Shown: one piece after another, positions 11,040 to 20,799 of the stretch
Numbering within the stretch: position 1 is the first letter of the stretch
How the letters are laid out: every line of letters starts with the position of its first letter
Assembly (NCBI RefSeq): GCF_014851395.1
Contig: NW_024043372.1
Location: 11,026,469-11,090,468, forward strand
DNA length: 64,000 nucleotides
Origin: Micropterus salmoides
Lineage: Eukaryota; Chordata; Actinopteri; Centrarchiformes; Centrarchidae
Reading direction: 5' to 3'
Position numbers and translations under genes: made by a program
Notes under the pieces: generated by a model
The model's database searches: none
What the model was told of the DNA's origin: nothing
What the model saw: only the letters and a program-made list of their open reading frames with translations

Positions 11040-12150
11040 TTTGGATCACAAAGTGACAAGTGACAAGTCTGGCTTTAGCCATGACTGGATAAAATTTTAA
11101 AATTCAGTGAAATATTGTGTATTGTGCAGTTTCTGTTTATAAATGTAAAGGGTCTTCCCTGTTTCTATTGAAGAAAATTCAAGATACCATTCATTCTTAT
11201 TAAACTATAATGATTACATTAATATGCCTACATGTTAAATGCATAATATGAGTATAATTTATGCTGTGATTGAAATGTCATGTATTATGCCACAGCATGA
11301 GCACAGTATGTGTCCATTTAATATGAAAATAAGCTTTAGGCTTATAATGTATGGTTTAATATTATCTCACTTAGTCAGTTCCCCAAAATTAAAAAAATAT
11401 GAATCTGACCTTATCATAAATTAAGTATTTCCAGTGTTTTGTTTCGTGCAATGCAGTGAAAACACATTCCCTTATCTGCTGATAACAATTAAAAAGAAGC
11501 TAAAGGCATTTAGACTGTTAGGTTGTGTTGCTTCCATACATTTAGCACAGTAACTTACACTCAGAGTGAACTGTGGTCAGAGATGTCATCCCTGAATGCA
11601 GGGTAAGATGAAGGGGGCCATTTGCAGTGAGGATCTGAGATGGAGGCAAGCAAGCAATCAAAGCTGACTAAAGGCATTACCAAGTAATGAGTCAGTGGGT
11701 GGGGGCTCTTCCCCATCTAGAGTTATTGGATGAGGGCTGTTTGTGTAACTTCTAATGCTCAAAGTGGGAGTTTATTGAGGAGAAAATAAGTTTACTGTAG
11801 AAATATTCTAAGCCTGTGTTTTAAAGATTTCTAAATGCAGGGAAGGGACGATAGTTTCGCTTTATCCAATCATCCAATCCAAAAAACAAATTAAATAGAC
11901 TTTCTTGACATGATATCATGATTTCACTATGTTGTTTTGAAAAATATATGTCATATATGTTAAAGTAAAGGGCACAAACCTCAATTTTATATACAGTGTA
12001 TATATACTGTACTGTGCTATATGGGCAGGTGTGGACAAATGCAAGAATGTAAAAGTAAGAATACTTTTAAAATAGGCATGTTTATAGATTATATTTATCA
12101 ATTAACAAAATGCAAAGTGAGTGAACAGAAGTAAAATCTAAATAAAATCA
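11040..12150. other. Non-coding stretch, nothing recognised
   Basis: No gene or repeat recognised. Open frames up to 61 codons occur in AT-rich text and have no domain. A small TATACAGTGTATATATACTG near-palindrome lies around 11,991-12,010. Confidence 0.5.
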
Positions 12151-12395
12151 ATATTTGACACCCGCAAGGTCCGCGTCAGGTGTTAAGGAACCAGGGCAAC
12201 CTGATGAGAAATGGGGAACTGTAACAAGACATTCATGGACTAGAGCAGAAACTAGGGATCTGTTGCAATGCTAATATACAAGCAATCCCGGTGAGAGGGG
12301 GTTGTAGAGAATGTGGACATCGACACTGACAAAGAAACAACTCCTAGCTCAGTGTTCTAACGTCGGCAAGCAGCAACTGCTATCATAACTGGAGA

Positions 12396-14645
12396 TTGAT
12401 GAGGTACAACAAAAAAGTACCCTCTGAAAGTCTGCTTGAAGATGTGAATGCAGCACTGCATACTATTTCTACTAAAACCATAACGGAGACCAATGAGCTG
12501 ATATACACCACAGCAACATTGATCCTAGAGATGCTTGGCTATATGATGAACACCATAAGCCAAAAAGAGCATTATCCCCCATGGAGAAGGAGGCTAGAGG
12601 CCAAGATCAAGGCAACACAGAGAGAAGTTAGTCTGCTCTCAGAGTTACAGAAAGGTGCAAGGTTACCTAAGAAATACAACAAGATCTCTATACCTGAGGC
12701 ACTGGAGACTGCCAAAACAAAGACATACTGCTCTGGCCACCCACCTAAAGAGATACAAGGAAGAAGCAGAAGTCAGGAGAGTGTTCTCTCAGTGGCAGGG
12801 TAATAAAAAATCAGATCCATCCAGGGCTGAGACTGAACAGTACTGGAAGAACATCTGGAAGAAGGTGGCACAACACCAATGATCAGGGGCTAGTGGATCT
12901 AAGAATAGAGCACAGCAGTCTCCCAGAACAAGATCCAGTAACCATTGAAATGGCATACATCAAAGAAAGTGTGTCTGGTATGAAGAACTGGACAGCACCT
13001 GGCCCTGACATGATCCACACATACTGGCTGAAGAAACTACCTGCACTCCGTGAATGCCTGACAGCATAAATGAACCAACTGCTGATGGATGGAACCCAGC
13101 CAGAATGGTAATTCAAGGACTGACAGTCCCGCATCATCCCCAGAAGGGAAACATCCCATCCAACTACCAGCCAATAACCTGCTTGTGCACAACATGGAAG
13201 CTCCTGTCAGGCATCATAGCAGCTAAGATGAGGGCGCATGGCTCAATACATGGACAGGGCCCAGAAGGGAGTGGGCAGTAATACCAGGGGAGCCAAGCAC
13301 CAGCTAATGGTCCATAGAGCAGTCACTTGGGACTGCAAAACCAGGCAGACCAGCTTGTGCACCGCCTGGATTGACTGCAAGAAAGCCTGTGACTCAATGC
13401 CACATACCGTGAAACTTCAATTAATAGCCGAGTCCCAAATAGCCGCCTACCTCCTTTACCGGCCTGGTGTGGGGACACATTTCATTCATTTAACGAAAAA
13501 CAAGAATGCCCAAAGTCTAATTCTTATAGATTTAGCAGTGTTGTGCCGAATTCTGCATGCCTTCCATGCACTGCATGCACCTCGCAGCTGGTAATTTATT
13601 TTTATTTTTATTTTTTTTATTATTTTTATTCTGAGAAAACAGGTGGATGCAAATCTCGGCAGGTAGCCTACATCATCTGTTCTGCCGAATTATGCATCCA
13701 CCTCTAAAGGTCCTTTGCTGCGCACATTGATTAAATGTGGTTATCACCACATCTTTTTGCTGAATGTCAATGAATAGGCTACTAATAGTGAATACTAGTA
13801 ATTCTACTAAGTGTAATAAGATATTAATGACTCTAAACGTTCATAAAATATATACTTTATATCATTTATCACTATTCACTATCAACAGGACACTGATAGC
13901 CCTCGTCAAGATCTCAATGGAGCACCAACTCAATTGAAAAGTCAACTGCACAAGTCACTAATAAGTTCGGCACATACCAAGGTGATGCACTATCCCCACT
14001 GCTGATCTGCATAGGCGTGAACCTGAAAAATAAGCTGAATGGGAAGAAATGATCCAAGCCATCAACACATACGCCCTGTCAGGCATCCGATATCCCGACT
14101 GGTATAATAAACTGGCCAAAGGAGGAGAAAGAGGCCACCGACATCAAGAAAGGTCCTCACAATGCATGGAGGGTTTCACCCAGCAAATCCAGCATATTGA
14201 GACTGTACACTAAGCAGAGCGAGGAAGGCCAAGGGTTAGTGAGTGTCAAGACCACTGTCCAGGACTAAACAACAAAGATCTACGAGTACATCAAGAAGAT
14301 GCCCCCCAAAGATGAAGGGTTAAGTGAATACCTCAGGCAGCAAAAACCCGAGGGTGAGGACAAGGAGGAAGAAGAACCTTCATTGAGAGACAAGCCACAT
14401 AGGGGCATGTAGCACCAACAGATAGAAGAAGTGGCTGATTCCAAGAAATCCTACCAGTAGCTAGAAAAGACTGGACTAAAGGACAGCACAGAAGCACTAA
14501 TCATAGTAGCACAAGAACAGGCACTCAGTTCAACATCAGTAGAGGCTGGGGTCTACCACACCAGGCAGGGCTCCAGGTACAGACTGTGCAAGGATTCCCC
14601 TGAGACAGTAAAGCACATAACAGCAGGGTGTATGATGCAGGCAGG
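12396..14645 (+). pseudogene. R4/Rex6-type LINE protein remnant (RT and zinc-finger region)
   Basis: Once a LINE protein with reverse transcriptase. Readable pieces in order: an N-terminal block (12,396-12,760) with TKTITETNELIY, EMLGYMMNTI, YPPWRRRLEAKIKATQREVS; a frame change into LATHLKRYKEEAEVRRVFSQ and AETEQYWKNIWKKV (12,740-12,860); MKNWTAPGPDMIHTYWLKKL (about 12,976-13,040); PSNYQPITCLCTTWKLLSGI (about 13,157-13,216); AQKGVGSNTRGAKHQLMVHR and the palm block LCTAWIDCKKACDSMPHT (13,258-13,410). Beyond the interruption come NRTLIALVKISMEHQL (about 13,885) and, near 14,580-14,635, RLCKDSPETVKHITAGC, a CCHC-type finger whose first cysteine has become tyrosine. Many stops and frameshifts. 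Assignment to R4/Dong is from recalled family motifs; no search was made. Confidence 0.7.
13425..13885. repeat. Insertion splitting the R4/Rex6 LINE
   Basis: LINE coding text stops after CACATACCGTGAAACTTC and resumes at AACAGGACACTGATAGCCCT. The sequence between contains repeated GCCGAATTCTGCATGC / GCCGAATTATGCATCCACC motifs and a T-rich run. It looks like a small non-autonomous element; ends and superfamily were not resolved. Confidence 0.5.
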
Positions 14646-14649
14646 AAAC

Positions 14650-14697
14650 TGAGATAGAGACTGAGAAAGAGAAAGAGACAGAGAAGGACAGAGAGAA

Positions 14698-14728
<31 letters not shown>

Positions 14729-14752
14729 CTGAGAAAGACAGAGAGAGAGACA
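14650..14752 (+). repeat. (GA)n-rich low-complexity tract
   Basis: GAGA/CAGA-rich simple sequence. It produces three overlapping serine/leucine-rich open frames on the minus strand that are not genes. Confidence 0.9.
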
Positions 14753-14999
14753 GTAAGACAAATGGTGTTGGGAGCATAATAATATGCTTTCAGGCATAAG
14801 GAAGCAAAGTGGTTACAGTATTGCTTTGGTGGAGATGAATTAAACAAATTCTCTTTTTACCCCTCCATCACCAACTTGACACACAGAAAATGATATTTTC
14901 TTTTGAGATGTGTAGTGACCCAGATGCTATAGCGGTCTTGTTGTCTGCAAAATGATTCAGATGACACTTGGAATAGAAGGCGATATAACTCAAATACTA

Positions 15000-15215
15000 T
15001 GCTAAAGATATTTACCTCTGTCGACAAATTAGGTTATATTTTCACTCATTTGTTGTCGTCTGTCTGTTAGAAAGATATCCCAAAAGTTAATCAGTGGATT
15101 TGGATGAAGTGGGGTGGCAGATGGCTGTGGGCCTAAGGTGCAGTTGCTCAGATTTTGGTGATGTTTGGGTCTGGGATGAATGCCACTGGATTTTTTTAAG
15201 TCATAGCTATTATGC
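15000..15215. repeat. Probable dispersed fish repeat (TTTCACTCATTTGTTG type)
   Basis: Text such as TTTTCACTCATTTGTTGTCG, TGTCTGTTAG and GGATTTGGATGAAGTGGGGT resembles a widely dispersed teleost repeat. It is recognised by style only; no ends found. Confidence 0.4.
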
Positions 15216-15753
15216 TGTGTTCACATATCAGTGGGAAAGGTTCAACTTAAAGGGCCGCTAAACAGAACTTTGTTCATGTGCTACACTATGTTCATGTTCA
15301 AAGGCAAACAGATGACAAAATGACATTCAGAAGATTAATTATTTCTGGTTCTTTGATGTGCAACACAACTGTCAGGGTTTGGGTATCAGTCAAAATGGTT
15401 TAAACCTCTTTAATTTCTTAATTAATGGATGGTTGTCTTCTCCATGATTGACAGCGCATGACCAAAATGTTTGAGTTGTTACAGTATGTTTTTCTGAGCA
15501 AGTGTTGATATAAAGGCAATTTAAATCATGACACAGTTACTCATAATAATCCACAGAACTCATTGGCAACGGTTAGAATTATTTTTCATCAAAGTATGCC
15601 TCCCAACTGTCTGTCGCTGCACAGAAGGAGCATGCCAGTGCTCACTGATGACGCATGCGCAGTTGTGACAAAACAGAAGTGAATGTAAAAAGACATTATG
15701 TGTCCCAAGGTTGGGAAGAATTTTATTAAGCTAATTGTTGCAGTAATTAATTA

Positions 15754-15840
15754 ATACACACACATATATATATATATATATATTCAACTGTATGATCATT
15801 TTGGAGAATGTAGTTTGTGCTGGTGTTGAAATAAATTGCA
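15754..15840. repeat. (CA/TA)n microsatellite followed by a dispersed repeat piece
   Basis: A CACACA-TATATATA run at 15,754-15,783 is followed by TGATCATTTTGGAGAATGTA, GTTTGTGCTGGTGTTGAA. A related piece (ATTTTGGAGGATGTAGTTTG, TGATGCTGTTGAAT) is present at 55,390-55,425, showing that this is a dispersed repeat. Confidence 0.6.
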
Positions 15841-15849
15841 TTACATAGA

Positions 15850-16680
15850 TTTATATAAATGGGGTGCACAAAATAATATATTAGAGGATCGCAGGCAAAG
15901 ATTACAATAAACATGCAAAAAGTCTAAGTATGTGACCATACAAAGGTGAAAGTTTTAGTATTTCTAAACTATTTCTTTAAAATGGCTTGATAGCGTTCGT
16001 TTGGCAAATGTTTCTATGGGAAACTTCCCCAAATAACCAGATACTCATTTGTACAGTAAATAGTGTTTTGGCTTATATTTCAGAAATGAGAAGTCTCAGG
16101 CAAAAGATTGTTTAGCCCTTGTGTGGCCATTTATTGTGATACCATGTGCAGCAACAGCAACCAACATGTTAGTAACTAATCAGAGTGCCATAGTCCAACT
16201 GTATGGAGTTCACTTTATACTATACATACATATAAACACACATTTCAGCCAAATGAATATTGACAATGCATTTAGTCAATGTATGCAATCCTGCTCACAA
16301 ACCAATGCACAATTATAAAAACCAAAATCTATGTAACCATGTACCGGAGGCAAACACAACAGACACTCCCACCAGCTCCTGAAACATGGTAGAACCAGGA
16401 AGTACATACAGACACGAGATCCTCAGCACACGCTTTTGCCTAAGGATCAGGAAGCAGGTGAGTAACAGGTAACACAATGTACAAGCGTTAGTGTATCATC
16501 AAATAATAGACAGCCTGTATGTCTGCTTGTTGTACTTGTCATGATTTGGAAATTGTAGTGTAGTGTAGCCTGTAGTGTTCTATTACAATGATAAGTTTTG
16601 ATGCAGTAATAGACATTACAAATGGTTGATGGTGGATCAATGGTTAGACCAGCAGCAGCATTGTACTGGTACCTAGCATG
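15850..16680. other. Non-coding stretch, nothing recognised
   Basis: No gene or repeat recognised. The 65-codon open frame at 16,121-16,318 has no domain. Confidence 0.45.
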
Positions 16681-16683
16681 TTA

Positions 16684-16713
16684 TCAGAATCAGAATCAGA
16701 ATCAGAATCAGAA
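16684..16713 (-). repeat. (TTCTGA)n 3' tail of LINE
   Basis: Five TCAGAA units on the plus strand, the microsatellite-like 3' tail of the minus-strand LINE. Confidence 0.88.
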
Positions 16714-17169
16714 GGAGCTTTATTGCCAAGTAGTGTTTTACACATACGAGGAATTTGCTGTGGTGATAAGGTGCTGCACGTAGACAAACATACAGTCAAC
16801 ATAAATAAATAAATGTGGAAATATATAAATATGGAATTGAAGAACAACGTTGCAGATATATACATGTGCATTCTGGATCTGTGCCGTGCAGTAACATAGT
16901 TACGTAACGGAAGAGAATTGTGTACATATAAATATATAAACTGACAACATAAAAATATACAACAACAAAGATCAACAATCAACAACAAATATGTGCGACT
17001 TGCCAGGTCTGAGCCCGACACGAGATGAAACGGTATTTACATGTGCAGGTGACATTTGTATCGTTTGCAAGGGGAGAGTGTCAGTGGGGGATCCGGGCCT
17101 TGTTAATGAGGCTAGTTGCAGATGGGAAGAAACTGTTTTTTGGTCCTGATGGACTGCATCCTCCTGCCC

Positions 17170-17580
17170 TATGGAGCTAGAATTGCGTCTTTATTACATG
17201 CGAGAAAATAAATGATCTGAGAGAAAAAAAAAGTTTGAGAGATAAAGTTATCACACTGATAGCAAAAAAGCATTTCATGAGAGAAAAAAGAATATTTGAG
17301 AGAAAAAGTTTTCATACCAATAGCAAAAAATAATAATATTTTTGACTAAAAAAAGTTTTGAGAGAAAGTATTTTCTCATAGAACATAAAAAAAATATAAA
17401 TTTTCAATTTTTAAAATTATTTCTGAGAAAAAAAATCTCTCTCAAAATACTTCTCTCAAATCTCAAATATATATTTTTTGCTATCAGTGTGAAAACATTT
17501 TCTCTTTGCTCTCGATGCAATTTCTTGCTCTCGTGTCAGGATTTTGCTTTCGCTGTGAAAATTGTGTCATGGGCGGGGCC
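17170..17580. repeat. Foldback, low-complexity insertion inside the LINE 3' region
   Basis: A stretch rich in GAGAGAAAAA with inverted arms: 17,239-17,268 (GATAAAGTTATCACACTGAT, AGCAAAAAA) pairs with 17,475-17,504 (TTTTTTGCTATCAGTGTGAA, AACATTTTCTC). A direct copy of the arm is also at about 17,303-17,330. LINE text is present on both sides (TCCTGATGGACTGCATCCTC before; GGGTGGGAGGAGTCAGC after), so this is a later insertion or expansion. The 87-codon open frame in it is spurious. Confidence 0.6.
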
Positions 17581-17586
17581 ACGTTC

Positions 17587-18840
17587 CTATTGGCCAGTCG
17601 GGTGAGCAGAGGGGAGAGTCTGAAACAGTTTTTGTCCGGGGTGGGAGGAGTCAGCTGTAATCTTTCCTGCTAGCCTCAGAGTCCTCGAGGAGTACAGGTC
17701 CAGAAGAGAAGGAAGATTGCAGCCAATCACCTTCTCTGCAGAGCGAATGATGCGCTGCAGCCTGCCCTTGTCCCTGGCAGTGGCAGCAGCATACCAGATG
17801 GTGATGGAGGAGGTGAGGATGGACTCAATGATGGCGGTGTAGAAGTGCACCATCATTGTCTTTGGCAGGCTGAACTTCTTCAGCTGCCACAGGAAGTACA
17901 TCCTCTGCTGGGCCTTCTTGGTGAGGGAGGTGATGTTCAGCTCCCACTTGAGGTCCTGGGAGATGATGGTGCCCAGGAAGCGGAAGGAGTCCACAGAGGT
18001 GACCGAGGAGTCACATAGGATGATGGGGGAGGGTGGGGCTGTGTTCTTTCTGAAGTCCATGACCATCTCCACGGTCTTCAGAGCGTTGAGCTCCAGACTG
18101 TTCTGGCTGCACCAGTTCACCAGATGGTCGATTTCCCACCTGTAGACGGACTCGTCCCCAGAGATGAGCCCAATGAGGGTGGTGTCGTCCGCAAACTTCA
18201 GGAGCTTGACAGACTGGTGACTGGAGGTGCAGCTGTTGGTGTACAGGGAGGGGAGAAGAGAAGGGGGAAAGAACACAGCCTTGAGGGGAACCGGTGCTGA
18301 TGGTCCTGGAGTCAGAGACATGTTTTCCCAGCTTCACGTGCTGCTTCCTGTCCGTGAGGAAGTCAGTGATCCACCTGCAGGTGGAGTCAGGCACGTTCAG
18401 CTGAGAGAGCTTGTCCTGCAGCAGGGCCGGGATAATGGTGTTAAAAGCAATGCTGAAATCCACAAACAGGATCCTGGCGTAGGTTCCTGGGGAGTCCAGG
18501 TGCTGGAGGATGTAGTGAAGGGCCATGTTTACTGCATCATCTACAGACCTGTTGGCTCTGTAGGCGAACTGCAGGGTGTCCAGGAGGACCTGTGGGTCGG
18601 TGATTGATTTAAGGTGGGACAACACAAGGCGCTCAAATGACTTCATAACCACAGACGTTAGGGCGACGGGTCTGTAGTCGTTTAGTCCAGCGGTCCTTGG
18701 TTTCTTGGGGACAGGGATGATGGTGGAGGCTTTGAAGCAGGCTGGCACATGGCATGTCTCCAGTGAGGTGTTAAAAATGTCTGTGAACACCGGAGACAAT
18801 TGATCAGCACAGTGCACCTCCTCGGCCTGGACGGCAAAGC
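17587..18840 (-). pseudogene. LINE reverse transcriptase with one clear frameshift
   Basis: Reverse-transcriptase domain of a non-LTR retrotransposon. Reading on the minus strand: [19 protein letters not shown] and [15 protein letters not shown] near the start, [53 protein letters not shown] (first catalytic Asp), and [13 protein letters not shown] near 18,290-18,330. A frame change at about 18,245-18,300 is followed by [28 protein letters not shown], with the catalytic FADD at 18,184-18,195, then FRFLGTIISQDLKWE and the thumb block MVHFYTAIIESILTSSITIW to about 17,600. The frameshift breaks the palm between the QG motif and FADD, so the copy is inactive. There is no endonuclease domain; the 5' part is missing and is replaced by gag-like sequence. 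Confidence 0.85.
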
Positions 18841-18844
18841 TATC

Positions 18845-19360
18845 CGCCCGGTGCCGCCACTCTTCGGGTGGGGAGAAGGGCGCAGAACGGGCAGTGCGAA
18901 CCGAGAGTGAGCGCTCGGCCAACGTGCTCCGGTCCGAGGCACGCCTCGCAGCGGGGATGGAGATTGCCCAGAGCGATGTAGCCCGTGTAGCAGATGCCGG
19001 ACACTCGTCAGGTTGTTCTGGCCGGCTTGCAGGAAGACATCGTTCTTCTTGTTTTCCGGCTGGAAAGTCTTGCTCTTTAGACAAATCTTTTGCTCTTTAG
19101 ACAGCTCAGTGTTGAAGAAAAATGGGAGCTGAAGGCTGGGTCTCACCGTTGTATATATACAAGGTGCAGACGTAGGAGAGGCCCACGCTGTGGGTGGGCG
19201 TAGACTAAAATTCTCAGAGCCGCGCAGGCGTGCGGAAGGGGTAAACCCAATAGCGATAGCCTTAGAGGGCGAAACCTAAACGAAATAGAACAGGCGTGTG
19301 CTTCATTTCTAAGTGAGTTTTGAGCCCATTGACAATAATTTGATTTATTAATCAAAAACT
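18845..19360 (-). pseudogene. Gag-like retroelement fragment joined to the LINE
   Basis: On the minus strand, about 18,850-18,990 reads in one frame [20 protein letters not shown] then [20 protein letters not shown], with cysteine pairs and a CLGPEH motif like gag-type proteins of teleost DIRS or Gypsy retroelements. Upstream are an ATG-rich leader ([18 protein letters not shown] in another frame), TGTATATATACA at about 19,150, and GC-rich text to 19,360. The sequence is markedly richer in G+C than its surroundings. The junction with LINE text is at about 18,840. The frames open across the junction (to 357 codons) are chimeric. The family is an inference from the cysteine pattern only. Confidence 0.5.
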
Positions 19361-19369
19361 TACATATAG

Positions 19370-20798
19370 CCCCTTTAAAAACAAAAGTGTAATGTTATGT
19401 CTATCTACCTCTAAATGGGTATAAATAACATTAATATTAATACATTGGTGCTAGAAAAACTAATCAACAGCCTAAGGTGTTTTATGGGTCTTTTCCATTA
19501 CAGGTCAACTGATCTTTAGTTTTCATCTTATACATATAACTTTAAAAAATATACAATACAAAAACATTTTTTGTTTTACTGTATTTGAAAATGTGTACAG
19601 TGAAGCCATTGTAAGTGACATTACTTTATTAATGGCAACAAGTATACTGCAAAGCCACTGTAGGGTATCACTCTTTTCAGTGAGTCATATGAGGCCAATC
19701 GCTTCAGGAAATACTTGTAGCTGACATAGATGTTTTATTTTTCCCTATCTACGTGTGCTGCAAATAAAGCGAAATTGTGCAGCTAAAGCACGTCTGCAGC
19801 TGGTTCCAACCTGGTCCACCCCGCAAGCCTGGTCTTGTCCCATTTTAAGAAGTCACCCTAATCTCTGATGATGGTTCAGGCACACTGCAGTGTGTTCCCC
19901 ACTGGCAGACTTCTGAGTCGTCCCCCATGCATAATATCCATGCAATTCTGCTTCTGACAGATATGTGTTGTAATCTCTTTGAAAATGAGCATTTGCAACA
20001 TGTAAGAGCCTCAAAGCTGTGGGCCTGAGAAGTGTGAGGGAGAAAATGACAGAAAAACTGCAATGTAAAAAAAAATCCCTGCCTTAAGTCTGCCCTTTTA
20101 TCCATGTTTTCATACAGAGTTTGGTATTAATTTCTTTGAAAGCAGTTGCTGTTCATGAAGTGTTCATTAACAGCAACAGTGGTCATTTAACAATTCAGTG
20201 TTTGTCAATATGATCACATGGTCTGGTCTGCCTTGTTAAAACAATGTGTGCATCAGGATACTGAAACAGGTGCTATCACACCTGGAAACATGTTAAAACT
20301 GCATCAGGCTTCTCATTTTGTAGGAAGACAACTAAATAGCAGCCGTACAACAAATGCACTTACATCTGTCCCATCTGACATATTTGCATCTCTCATTTTG
20401 AGAGATAAAATCTGTTATTTCATCTCCATATAAGACTCACCCTTGCATTTAGAGAACGCAATTGAAGGCCCTGTAAAGTGAGCTAAACTTGCCTTCTCAA
20501 TATTTAATCTCTGCCCATGTTTTTACTAGTCTGTGAACATGCATTGGATTCTTGCAAGTAGAACGATCAAATAGTTACTACAGTTTTGGGTAATGGTTAG
20601 GAAAGCAATACTGATCATAATCTTTTCCCCCAGTACATTACAGTGCTCAGCCTGTCACATTTCACTATTGCAGTGGTTCTCAAATTCTGAGAAAAGGTTA
20701 GCAGAATAGCCTAGCTAGTATCAGAGAACTTTTGTTTTATGTCAACTTCCCCACTACTTCTATGTTAAAGTAGTGAGAAAGTTGAATTCCACAACCAT
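19370..20798. other. Non-coding stretch, nothing recognised
   Basis: AT-rich; no gene or repeat family recognised. Open frames to 86 codons lack domains. Confidence 0.5.
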
Positions 20799-20799
20799 T

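Larger units (their letters stand above)
12160..14648 (+). mobile_element. R4/Dong (Rex6-like) LINE, broken and interrupted
   Basis: A degenerate LINE spanning about 2.5 kb on the plus strand, interrupted by unrelated sequence at about 13,425-13,885 and cut off at 14,648 by a GA-rich simple repeat. No REL-endonuclease region is visible, consistent with loss of the 3' part. The coding remnants are described in the overlapping pseudogene entry. Confidence 0.7.
16684..18840 (-). mobile_element. Rex1/CR1-type LINE, 5'-truncated, with an internal insertion
   Basis: Minus-strand LINE whose 3' end is a (TTCTGA)n tail, read on the plus strand as TCAGAA repeats at 16,684-16,713, preceded by GGCAATAAAGCTCC. 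Its coding part is at 17,587-18,840. A low-complexity foldback at about 17,170-17,580 interrupts the 3' region. A copy of the same family lies at 20,800-22,495 on the plus strand with the same GGCAATAAA plus TTCTGA ending. Clade assignment (Rex1/CR1, jockey-like) is by eye. Confidence 0.82.

Noticed and set aside
14525..14847. Three overlapping minus-strand frames of 74-103 codons rich in Ser/Leu
   Set aside because: They are translations of the GA-rich simple repeat at 14,650-14,752 and of R4 LINE text.
18011..19084. Single 357-codon frame as one protein
   Set aside because: The N-terminal third is an out-of-frame reading of gag-like sequence and the C-terminal end is out of frame with the LINE; only the middle is real RT.
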